Source: Anaerofilum sp. An201 | GTDB lineage: Bacteria > Bacillota > Clostridia > Oscillospirales > Ruminococcaceae | NCBI RefSeq assembly: GCF_002160015.1 | Contig: NZ_NFJT01000007.1 | Span: forward strand, 61,555 to 125,554 | Direction of reading: 5' to 3' | Length of the DNA stretch: 64,000 nucleotides | Part shown: positions 41,747 to 49,002 of the stretch, piece after piece | Position numbering within the stretch: the stretch's first letter is position 1 | Layout of the letters: each line of letters starts with the position of its first letter | Translations under genes and position numbers: made by a program | Notes under the pieces: generated by a model | The model's database searches: none | The model's input: the letters and a program-made list of their open reading frames with translations, nothing else | Told to the model about the DNA's origin: nothing

Positions 41747-42385
41747 ATGAGCATCCTGACTGACATTTCCGAAAACCTGCAGCGCGGCAAGGCCAAGATC
41801 GTGAAGGAGCTGGTGCAGCAGGCCATCGACCAGGGCATCCCCGTGCGCGAGATCCTGGAGGACGGCCTGCTGGCCGGCATGAGCGTGATCGGCGAGAAGT
41901 TCAAGAACAACGAGGTCTTTGTGCCCGAGGTCCTGGTGGCCGCCCGCGCGATGAACATGGGCGCCAGCCTGCTGAAGCCCCTGATGGCCGAGGCCGGCGT
42001 GCAGGCCAGCGGCAAGGTGTGCATCGGCACCGTGAAGGGCGACCTGCACGACATCGGCAAGAACCTGGTGAAGATGATGATGGAGGGCAAGGGCCTGGAA
42101 GTCGTGGACCTGGGCACCGACGTTCCCCCCGAGAAGTACATCGAGACCGCCAAGGAGCAGGGCTGCCAGGTGATCTGCTGCTCCGCCCTGCTGACCACCA
42201 CCATGGGCGTGATGGAGGAGGTCGTGAAGCAGGCGGAGACCGCCGGCATCCGCGACCATGTGAAGATCATGGTGGGCGGCGCCCCCGTGACCGACACCTT
42301 CTGCAAGCAGATCGGCGCCGACTGCTACACCCCCGACGCCGCCACCGCCGCCGACGCCGCCGTGGCGCTGTGCAAGGGCGCCTGA
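41747..42385 (+). CDS. corrinoid (B12-binding) protein, MtaC/MtbC family
   Basis: A 212-residue methyltransferase corrinoid protein. The N-terminal B12-binding-2 helical cap (MSILTDISENLQRGKAKIVKELVQQAIDQG, PEVLVAARAMNMGASLLKP) is followed by the cobalamin Rossmann domain with the His ligand in GDLHDIGKN and the SALLTTTM and VGGAPVT loops. Such proteins carry a methyl group between a substrate:corrinoid methyltransferase and a second acceptor. No MtaB/MttB-type methyltransferase is in the window. GGGAGGAAC supports the start. Confidence 0.95.
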   Translation: MSILTDISENLQRGKAKIVKELVQQAIDQGIPVREILEDGLLAGMSVIGEKFKNNEVFVPEVLVAARAMNMGASLLKPLMAEAGVQASGKVCIGTVKGDLHDIGKNLVKMMMEGKGLEVVDLGTDVPPEKYIETAKEQGCQVICCSALLTTTMGVMEEVVKQAETAGIRDHVKIMVGGAPVTDTFCKQIGADCYTPDAATAADAAVALCKGA

Positions 42386-42391
42386 AGCGCG

Positions 42392-42970
42392 ATGGACACG
42401 CGGCAGAAAGAAGAGCTGCTGGTGCAGACACTGCTGGACTGGGGCGCGTTCCGGGCGGCAGTGGTGCCGGTGGAGAAGATCGAGTTTGAACCGGCCTTCC
42501 GCAAGCTGTGCGAGAGCAACGCCTGCGGGATGTACGGGCGCAGCTGGATGTGCCCGCCGCATGTCGGCCCGGTGGAGGAGCTGATCGCCCGTGCGCGGCG
42601 GTACCGCCGCGCGCTGGTCTACCAGACGGTGGACGCGCTGGAGGACAGCTACGACTTTGAAGGCATGATGGCGGCCGGGCAGCGGATGAACGAGCTGGCC
42701 CGGAAGGTGCGCGGCGGTCTGCCCGGCCTGTTCGGCCAAAACGCGCTGTATCTGGGCGCGGGCGGATGCCGGGTGTGCCCGGTGTGCGCAAAGCAGGAGG
42801 GAAAGCCCTGCCGCTTTCCCGAAAAGGCGCTGGCCTCGCTGGAGGCGTATGGCGTCAACGTGTCGCGGCTGGCCGAGCTGGCCGGGATGAAATACATCAA
42901 CGGACAGGACACCGTCACCTATTTCGGCGCGGTGCTGTTTGACGAGGAGGATGCGGAATGCCCCGCGTGA
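42392..42970 (+). CDS. DUF2284 metal-binding protein
   Basis: A 192-residue protein of the DUF2284 'predicted metal-binding' family. Cysteine clusters are CESNACGMYGRSWMCPPHVG and GGCRVCPVCAKQEGKPCRFP, probably binding Fe-S or another metal. The ending GQDTVTYFGAVLF is family-typical. Function is unknown; it often accompanies corrinoid or anaerobic one-carbon genes. It begins 6 bases after the corrinoid protein and overlaps the next gene by 13 bases. Confidence 0.85.
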   Translation: MDTRQKEELLVQTLLDWGAFRAAVVPVEKIEFEPAFRKLCESNACGMYGRSWMCPPHVGPVEELIARARRYRRALVYQTVDALEDSYDFEGMMAAGQRMNELARKVRGGLPGLFGQNALYLGAGGCRVCPVCAKQEGKPCRFPEKALASLEAYGVNVSRLAELAGMKYINGQDTVTYFGAVLFDEEDAECPA

Positions 42971-44463
42971 CCATACATCTCCCCTCGCCTCTTGTTGTGG
43001 AAGCGCAGGTCGGGCAGAAACTGTCCGACCTGCTGCGTCGTGAGGGGCACAGTCCCGACATGCCCTGCGGCGGGAAGGGACGCTGCGGCAAATGCCGCGT
43101 GAAGGCGGCGGGCCGTCTTTCGGCCCCCACCGCCGAGGAAACCAGCGCGCTGGGCGGCCTGCTGGCGCAGGGGGTGCGGCTGGCCTGCTGCACCGCGCTG
43201 GAGGGGGACGCCGAGGTGTGGCCTTCGGCCGACGAGGCGGTGGGCCGCATCCGTCTGGACGGCGTGATGCCCGCATTTGAAAAAGCGCCGCTGTTCGCCC
43301 GGTACGGCGCCGCGGTGGACATCGGCACCACCACGCTGGCGGCCGCGCTGTACGGCGAGAGCGGCCTGCTGGCGCGCGCCGCCGCGCCCAACCCCCAGCG
43401 CACCTTCGGCGCAGACGTCATCACCCGCGTGGGGGCCGCCATGCAGGGCAGCGCCGGCGCGCTGGCCGCCTGCGTGCGCAGCGCCATCGCCGGCCTGCTG
43501 CGCGGGATGGAGCGGGACGCCGGCCTTGCGCCGGATTCCATCGACTGTCTGGTCGTCACCGGCAACACCGCCATGCTGCACCTCTTCACGGGCGAGGACC
43601 CCTCTCCGCTCTCCGCCGCGCCGTTCGAGGCAAAGCGGCTGTTCGGCGAGTGGGTGGAGGCGTCGGCGCTGGAGCTGGGCTGCGCGCCGGGCGCACGGGC
43701 GTATCTGCCCCGGTGCATGTCCGCCTTTGTGGGGGCGGACATCACCACCGCGCTGCTGGCCAGCGGGATCTGCGACAAGCCCGACACCGCCCTGCTGATC
43801 GACATCGGCACCAACGGCGAGATGGCCCTGTGGCACGGCGGCGCGCTGCGCTGCTGCTCCACGGCGGCAGGCCCCGCCTTTGAGGGCGCGGGGCTGTCCT
43901 GCGGGATGCAGGGCGCGCCGGGCGCCGTGGACCATGTGACGGTGGAAAACGGCGGCGTGCGGCTGCACGTGCTGGGCGAGACCGCCCCCAGGGGCATCTG
44001 CGGCAGCGGCATCGTGGACGCGCTGGCGGCGATGAAGGAGCTGGAAGCGATGGACGAGACCGGCTGCCTGGACGAGGACGAGTTCCCGCTGGCGGACGGC
44101 GTGTGCATCACCCAGAAGGACGTGCGGATGGTGCAGCTGGCCAAGAGCGCCGTCTGCGCCGGCGCGAAGGCGCTGCTGCACCACGCGGGCCTGGCGGCGG
44201 AGGGCGTGCAGTGCCTTGCCATTGCGGGCGGCTTCGGCAGCTATCTCGACCTGCACCGCGCGGCGTCGATCGGCCTCTACCCGGCCGAGCTGGAACACCG
44301 CGCGGTGGTGCTGGGCAACGCGGCGCTGTCGGGCGCGGCGATGATCCTGCAAAACCGCGCCTTTGCCGCGCGCACCGAGGCGCTGGCAAACTCCGCCCAC
44401 ACCCTCGACCTGAGCACCGACCCGGTGTTCATGGACGAATACGTGGAGTGCATGGAGTTCTGA
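42958..44463 (+). CDS. ASKHA-type corrinoid activation protein with [2Fe-2S] domain
   Basis: A 501-residue protein of the DUF4445/RACE group. The N-terminal ferredoxin-like domain has CGGKGRCGKCRV and a later Cys (LACC). The ASKHA ATPase region has AAVDIGTTTLAAALYG, VTGNTAMLHLF, LLIDIGTNGEMAL and GICGSGIVDALAAM. Such proteins use ATP and low-potential electrons to reduce Co(II) corrinoid back to Co(I). At ~500 residues it is shorter than the ~630 of RACo. Its operon position makes the adjacent corrinoid protein the obvious client. Confidence 0.92.
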   Translation: MPRVTIHLPSPLVVEAQVGQKLSDLLRREGHSPDMPCGGKGRCGKCRVKAAGRLSAPTAEETSALGGLLAQGVRLACCTALEGDAEVWPSADEAVGRIRLDGVMPAFEKAPLFARYGAAVDIGTTTLAAALYGESGLLARAAAPNPQRTFGADVITRVGAAMQGSAGALAACVRSAIAGLLRGMERDAGLAPDSIDCLVVTGNTAMLHLFTGEDPSPLSAAPFEAKRLFGEWVEASALELGCAPGARAYLPRCMSAFVGADITTALLASGICDKPDTALLIDIGTNGEMALWHGGALRCCSTAAGPAFEGAGLSCGMQGAPGAVDHVTVENGGVRLHVLGETAPRGICGSGIVDALAAMKELEAMDETGCLDEDEFPLADGVCITQKDVRMVQLAKSAVCAGAKALLHHAGLAAEGVQCLAIAGGFGSYLDLHRAASIGLYPAELEHRAVVLGNAALSGAAMILQNRAFAARTEALANSAHTLDLSTDPVFMDEYVECMEF

Positions 44464-44800
44464 GCCGGCGCCCGGCCCTCCCGGATGCCGTCCCGCCGCG
44501 CACAGTTTACACAGACAGAGAAGGGACCGCAAGCCGGATGGCTTGCGGCCCTCAGCCTGTCAAAAAGGTCACCGAAAGGCGGCCTTTTTTGTATCGGGAA
44601 AGAGAATGCGGTATACCGGGTAGGGTGGGATAAAATACTGGTAAAGAACGCAGAGAATCGGACAGCTCGAACCGGTAAGTTGGGAGAATAGGATCCCACA
44701 GGAGCACTTGCTGCGGAAGACCGACGCAGGGGAAGGCGTTTGATCGAACGGCCCGCACCGCTGGTTTTTGCCAAAGGCTTCCCCGCCGGTATCGCCGCCG
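44464..44800. other. non-coding stretch after the corrinoid operon
   Basis: It holds an imperfect hairpin at about 44524-44550 (CCGCAAGCC/GGCTTGCGG) and a CCTTTTTT tract near 44582 that may terminate the operon. The rest (to 44800) has several purine-rich segments and a GGTATACC palindrome but no gene, tRNA or repeat I recognise. Confidence 0.4.
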
Positions 44801-44802
44801 TC

Positions 44803-44850
44803 GGCGCATGTCCGCCGGACGGCGACTGATGAGGGGAGGGCTTCCCCCCT
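44803..44850 (+). repeat. 3' fragment of the intergenic repeat (module B end)
   Basis: GTCCGCCGGACGGCGACTGATGAGGGGAGGGC matches the right end of the family; the palindrome before it is absent. Confidence 0.75.
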
Positions 44851-44905
44851 TGCACCGAGAACAGGTACAGCGAAAGAAAAAACACCTTCCTCCGCCCCCC
44901 TGCCG

Positions 44906-44958
44906 CGAAAAAGCAAACCCCACCCCCGCGCCCTGCAAAGGGACGCGGGGATGGGGTC
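44906..44958 (-). terminator. terminator of the nhaC-type transporter / small ORF transcript
   Basis: ACCCCACCCCCGCG (44917-44930) / CGCGGGGATGGGGT (44944-44957), followed on the minus strand by TTGCTTTTTCG. It begins 7 bases after the stop of the 25-residue ORF. Confidence 0.85.
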
Positions 44959-44964
44959 CTTTTT

Positions 44965-45042
44965 TCATCGCTTTGCACAGTGTCTGGCCCACAAAAACGC
45001 CAGCACCGCGGCGGCAAGCACCGCGATCCAGATCCGTTTCAT
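44965..45042 (-). CDS. 25-residue single-TM small protein (candidate)
   Basis: A 26-codon frame (MKRIWIAVLAAAVLAFLWARHCAKR): a basic start, one hydrophobic helix and a basic end. AAAGGGGG lies 8 bases before ATG, and a strong terminator starts right after the stop. It is 110 bases downstream of the NhaC-type transporter on the same strand, so it may be a small companion of it. No homologue is known to me. The sequence signals are good for such a short frame, but expression is unproven. Confidence 0.5.
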   Translation of the reverse strand: MKRIWIAVLAAAVLAFLWARHCAKR

Positions 45043-45152
45043 CCCGCTGTCCCCCTTTCGTTCGTTCCTTTCAAAAAACAGAACGAGGAAGGGGCGGGAA
45101 AGTTTTCAACAAGTTGTTGAATGAACGGTGGAAAACCCTGTGGAAAGTCTGT

Positions 45153-46733
45153 TCAGGCGCTCTTTTTCTGTCTCGCCCGGATCACCAGCAGCACGCCCAG
45201 CAGCAGCGCGATGCCCACCGGCAGCGAGATCAGCGCCGACTGGGCGAAGCCGGCCACGATGTAGGTGACAAAGCTCACCGCCGCCACCGTCATCGCGTAG
45301 GGCAGCTGGGTGGACACATGGTTCACATGGTCGCACTTGGCGCCGGCCGAGGCCATGATGGTGGTGTCGGAGATGGGCGAGCAGTGGTCGCCGCAGACAG
45401 CGCCCGCCATGCAGGCGGAGATGGCAATGATCATCAGGGTGGGGTCGTTCTCGAACACCTCCACCACGATGGGGATCAGGATGCCGAAGGTGCCCCAGCT
45501 GGTGCCGCTGGCAAACGCCAGGCCGCAGCCCACCAGGAAGATCACCGCCGGCAGGAAGTTCATCAGGCCCTCGGCCGAGCCCTTCATCGCGGCGTCCACA
45601 AAGGCGGTGGCGCCCAGGCTGTCGGTCATGGCTTTCAGGGTCCAGGCAAAGGTGAGGATCAGGATGGCCGGGACCATCGCCTTGAAGCCCTCGGGGATGC
45701 AGGCCATGCAGTCGGCAAATTTCAGCACCCGGCGCAGGCTGTAGATGATCACGGTGATCACCAGCGCCACCAGGCTGCCCATCGACAGGCCCAGCGAGGC
45801 GTTGCTGTTGGAGAAGGACTCCACAAAGCCGGCGCCCTCGAAGAAACCGCCGGTGTAGATCATGCCCACCACGCAGCAGACGATCAGCACCGCCACCGGC
45901 AGCACCAGGTCGATCACCTTGCCGCGGCGGGCGGGCTGGTCCCCGTCCTCCTCAAAGGAGGCCGCGGGCGCGCTGAACAGGTCGCCCGCCATCGCGTTTT
46001 TCTCGTGGCGCGCCATCGGGCCGAAGTCCAGCTTCAGGCCCACCAGCGCCACCATCATCACGATGGTGAGCAGGGCGTAGAAGTTGTAGGGGATGGCGCG
46101 GATGAACAGCGAAAAGCCGTCCTCGCCCTCCACAAAGCCGGTCACGGCCGCCGCCCAGGACGAGATGGGCGCGATGATGCAGACGGGCGCGGCGGTGGAG
46201 TCGATCAGGTAGGCCAGCTTCGCGCGGGACACCTGGTGCTTGTCGGTGACGGGGCGCATCACGCTGCCCACCGTCAGGCAGTTGAAGTAGTCGTCCACAA
46301 AGATCAGGATGCCCAGCACGATGGTGGCCAGCTGTGCGCCGGCGCGGGTCTTGATGTGCTTGGCCGACCACTGCCCGAAGGCGGCCGAACCGCCCGCCCG
46401 GTTCATCAGGCTGACGATCGCGCCCAGGATCACCAGGAAGATCAGGATGCCCACGTTGCCCGGATCGGACAGCACCTGGATGAAGCCGCCGTTGACCATG
46501 TGGGAAAGGGCGCCTTCAAAGGAAAAGGAATACAGCACAGCGCCCACCAGCACGCCCACGAACAGCGAGCTGTACACCTCTTTGGTGATGAGCGCCAGCG
46601 CGATGGCCACGATGGGGGGCACCAGTGCCCAGAAGGTGCCGTAGAGCGCGGGCTGCGCGGCAGCGGACCCGCCGGCCACCAGCGCGCACAGCAGAACCGC
46701 CAGGACCGCAAAGGCGAATCGCTTTGTTTTCAT
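45153..46733 (-). CDS. NhaC-family transporter under lysine riboswitch, probable lysine transporter
   Basis: A 526-residue membrane protein with about 12-13 hydrophobic segments and an initial signal-like helix. Conserved NhaC features include FVDDYFNCLTVGSVMRPV, APISSWAAAVTGF, ASGTSWGTFGILIPI and GDHCSPISDTTIMAS. By family alone it would be called a Na+/H+ antiporter. The mRNA leader is a lysine riboswitch, and NhaC-superfamily members under such control have been proposed as lysine transporters (LysW type). I therefore predict lysine import, sodium- or proton-coupled. The ribosome-binding site GTGAGGAG precedes ATG 46733. Confidence 0.88.
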   Translation of the reverse strand: MKTKRFAFAVLAVLLCALVAGGSAAAQPALYGTFWALVPPIVAIALALITKEVYSSLFVGVLVGAVLYSFSFEGALSHMVNGGFIQVLSDPGNVGILIFLVILGAIVSLMNRAGGSAAFGQWSAKHIKTRAGAQLATIVLGILIFVDDYFNCLTVGSVMRPVTDKHQVSRAKLAYLIDSTAAPVCIIAPISSWAAAVTGFVEGEDGFSLFIRAIPYNFYALLTIVMMVALVGLKLDFGPMARHEKNAMAGDLFSAPAASFEEDGDQPARRGKVIDLVLPVAVLIVCCVVGMIYTGGFFEGAGFVESFSNSNASLGLSMGSLVALVITVIIYSLRRVLKFADCMACIPEGFKAMVPAILILTFAWTLKAMTDSLGATAFVDAAMKGSAEGLMNFLPAVIFLVGCGLAFASGTSWGTFGILIPIVVEVFENDPTLMIIAISACMAGAVCGDHCSPISDTTIMASAGAKCDHVNHVSTQLPYAMTVAAVSFVTYIVAGFAQSALISLPVGIALLLGVLLVIRARQKKSA

Positions 46734-46766
46734 CTTGTTGTCTCCTCACATTGTAAAATGGCAACA

Positions 46767-46817
46767 AAAAATGCCCCGGACACCGGCCCGAACCCGAACC
46801 GCATCCCGGAGCATGGA
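46767..46817 (-). terminator. regulatory terminator in the lysine riboswitch leader
   Basis: ATGCTCCGG / CCGGGGCAT around a GC-rich internal loop, followed by TTTTTTGTTG on the minus strand, about 35 bases before the transporter start. Confidence 0.75.
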
Positions 46818-46832
46818 AGATACAAACACAGC

Positions 46833-46857
46833 AAAAAAGCCGCCTTGCAAGGCCCAC
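46833..46857 (-). terminator. first terminator-like hairpin after the lysine aptamer
   Basis: GGGCCTTGCAAGGCGGC then TTTTTTGC on the minus strand, directly after the aptamer's closing stem. With the next hairpin it makes a tandem expression platform. Confidence 0.6.
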
Positions 46858-46860
46858 CGA

Positions 46861-47017
46861 CGATAGCGCTTCACAGTTCTTGTGACAGTGCGCCGCATCT
46901 TCTGCGTCGCCCCAGGCGGCGCCTTCGGCCAAAGCGCCCCTTCGGCGGTGTCCCCTTTCCCGCTCCGCAGCCTGCCGGGCTGTGGCGGAACGGTACTGAT
47001 GAACCCCGCGCCTCTAC
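46861..47017 (-). ncRNA. lysine riboswitch (L box)
   Basis: The minus-strand leader follows the lysine aptamer in order. The P1 strand is GGTAGAGGCGCGG; then come ATCAGTA, GGGAAAGG, CACCGCCGAAGG, GCCTGGGG, CACTGTCACAAGAACTGTGA and the closing GCGCTATCG, which pairs with the P1 start. Spacing and conserved blocks match RF00168-type aptamers such as B. subtilis lysC. Two terminator hairpins and an upstream promoter complete an OFF switch: lysine binding should stop transcription of the transporter. Confidence 0.92.
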
Positions 47018-47066
47018 CAATCCAGTTGATTTTTTGTTTTTGCGGGCGATTGCCCATACTTTTTTG

Positions 47067-47095
47067 ACGATAGCACATTTTGCGGCGTTTGTCAA
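47067..47095 (-). promoter_or_regulatory. promoter of the lysine riboswitch / transporter
   Basis: On the minus strand TTGACA (47090-47095), 17 bases, TATCGT (47067-47072), about 45 bases before the aptamer. Confidence 0.75.
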
Positions 47096-47156
47096 GAAAA
47101 AAGGCGTTTTTTGCCGAAGCCGGGCGCATCCTGCATTCTTGCATCCGCACGATGTT

Positions 47157-47167
47157 TGGTATACAAT
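47157..47167 (+). promoter_or_regulatory. extended -10 promoter of the ABC exporter pair
   Basis: TTTGGTATACAAT (TATACA 47160-47165), 115 bases before the first ABC gene; no strong -35. Confidence 0.5.
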
Positions 47168-47280
47168 GGAAACATATCTGTCGGTTTGCCGAAAAAGCGG
47201 CGGCGGATCCGGCTGCGCAAAGGGAACGGACCGGCCGGCAGCCTGCGCATATCTGCACACAAAGAGGAGGAATGACCTTC

Positions 47281-49002
47281 GTGAAACACCTGCTGCGCTA
47301 TCTGAAGGGATATGAGAAAGAGGCGGTCATCGGGCCGCTGTTCAAACTGCTGGAGGCCTGCTTCGAGCTGGCGGTGCCCCTCATCATGGCGCATGTCATC
47401 GACACCGGCATCCGCAGCGCCGACACCGGCTACATCCTGGCGATGGGCGGGGTGCTGGTGCTGCTGGGGGCGCTGGGGCTGGCCTGTTCGGTGACGGCCC
47501 AGTACTTCGCGGCCAAAGCGGCGTTCGGGTTCGGGCAGGCGCTGCGGGGCGACCTGTTCCGCCATGTGATGCGCCTGAACTGGGCGCAGCAGGACCGGGT
47601 GGGCGCCTCCACCCTCATCACCCGCCTCACCAGCGACGTGGACCAGACCCAGGCCGGCCTGAACCTCGCGCTGCGCCTGTTCCTGCGCTCGCCCTTCATC
47701 GTGGCCGGCGCGCTGGCGGCGTCACTGTGGATCGACTGGCGGCTGGGCCTTGTGTTCCTGGCCGCCACCCCGGTGATGGCGCTGGTGATCTTCGGCATCC
47801 TGCGGCTGACCACCCCGCTCTACCGCGCGGCCCAGAAGTTGCTCGACCGCCTCTCGCTGCTGACCCGCGAGAACCTGGCCGGCGTGCGGGTGATCCGCGC
47901 CTTTTCCCGCCAGTCTGAGGAGACCGCGCGCTTCGACGCCGCCGCCGACGAACTGCGCGCCTTGCAGCTGCGGGTGGGCCGCATCGCGGCGCTGCACAAC
48001 CCGCTCACCTGCGTGCTGGTGAACCTGGCCATCCTGGTGCTGCTGCGGCAGGGCGCCTTCGCGGTGGACGCCGGGCGCATCAGCCAGGGCGACCTCGTGG
48101 CGCTGGTGAACTATATGAACCAGATCCTGCTGGCGCTGGTGGCGCTGGCCACATTGCTCGTGTCCTTCTCCAAGGGCCTCGCCAGCGCGGGGCGCGTCTG
48201 CGAAGTGCTGGCCGAAGCGCCCGCATTTGAATCCCCCGCCGAAGCGCCCGCCCCGGTCTCCGGCGCGGCGCGGGTGGCCTTTGAGAACGTCTCCTTCGGC
48301 TACGAGGGCGGCGAAAAGGAGCTGGAACAGATCTCCTTTTCCGCCCTGCCCGGCCAGACCGTCGGCATCATCGGCGGCACCGGCGCGGGCAAATCGACGC
48401 TGGTCAACCTGATCCCCCGCTTCTACGAGGCGTCGGAGGGCCGGGTGCTGGTGGACGGCGTGGATGTGCGCGCCCTCCCGTTCGCCCGGCTGCGCGGGCG
48501 GATCGGCCTTGTGCCCCAGAAAGCGCGCCTGTTCGCCGGGACCGTCGCCTCCAACCTGCGGATGCGCTGCCCCGACGCCCCCGACGAAGCCCTCTGGGCC
48601 GCGCTGGAGACCGCCCAGGCCGCCGACTTCGTGCGCGCTTTGCCGCAGGGGCTGAACAGCCCGGTGGCCCAGAACGGCAGGAATTTTTCCGGCGGCCAGC
48701 GCCAGCGGCTGTGCATCGCGCGGGCGCTGGTGGGCAGCCCCGACATCCTCATCCTGGACGACAGCGCCTCGGCGCTGGACTACGCCACCGAGGCGCAGCT
48801 GCGCCGGGCGCTGGCAAAGGACACGTCCGGCCGCACCACCTTCCTCGTGTCCCAGCGGGCGGCCAGCATCCGCCACGCCGACACCATCCTGGTGCTGGAC
48901 GACGGCCGCGTGATCGCCGCCGGCACCCACGACCAGCTGGTGCACAGCTGCGCCGTCTACCGCGACATCTGCCGCAGCCAGCACATCGAGGAGGGACTGT
49001 GA
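47281..49002 (+). CDS. ABC exporter half-transporter with degenerate ATP site
   Basis: A 573-residue TMD-NBD protein with six membrane helices in the first ~300 residues. The NBD has Walker A GGTGAGKST and signature FSGGQRQR. The Walker B end reads ILILDDSASALD, with Asp for the catalytic Glu, and the H-loop reads LVSQRAASI, with Gln for His. This is the non-hydrolysing partner of a heterodimeric type IV (MDR) exporter. GTG 47281 is chosen because GAGGAGG ends at 47270; the ATG at 47272 is one base from it. It overlaps the next gene by one base (TGATG). Substrate unknown. Confidence 0.92.
   Translation: MKHLLRYLKGYEKEAVIGPLFKLLEACFELAVPLIMAHVIDTGIRSADTGYILAMGGVLVLLGALGLACSVTAQYFAAKAAFGFGQALRGDLFRHVMRLNWAQQDRVGASTLITRLTSDVDQTQAGLNLALRLFLRSPFIVAGALAASLWIDWRLGLVFLAATPVMALVIFGILRLTTPLYRAAQKLLDRLSLLTRENLAGVRVIRAFSRQSEETARFDAAADELRALQLRVGRIAALHNPLTCVLVNLAILVLLRQGAFAVDAGRISQGDLVALVNYMNQILLALVALATLLVSFSKGLASAGRVCEVLAEAPAFESPAEAPAPVSGAARVAFENVSFGYEGGEKELEQISFSALPGQTVGIIGGTGAGKSTLVNLIPRFYEASEGRVLVDGVDVRALPFARLRGRIGLVPQKARLFAGTVASNLRMRCPDAPDEALWAALETAQAADFVRALPQGLNSPVAQNGRNFSGGQRQRLCIARALVGSPDILILDDSASALDYATEAQLRRALAKDTSGRTTFLVSQRAASIRHADTILVLDDGRVIAAGTHDQLVHSCAVYRDICRSQHIEEGL

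Noticed and set aside
45100..45150. DnaA-box-like GTGGAAAACC and TGTGGAAAG repeats, possible origin
   Set aside because: Each differs from TTATNCACA at two or more positions, there is no AT-rich unwinding region, and no dnaA/dnaN genes are near.
44808..47315. An 835-codon plus-strand open frame
   Set aside because: It is antisense to the NhaC-family gene and riboswitch, with His/Asp/Gly-rich low-complexity translation typical of frames opposite GC-rich genes.
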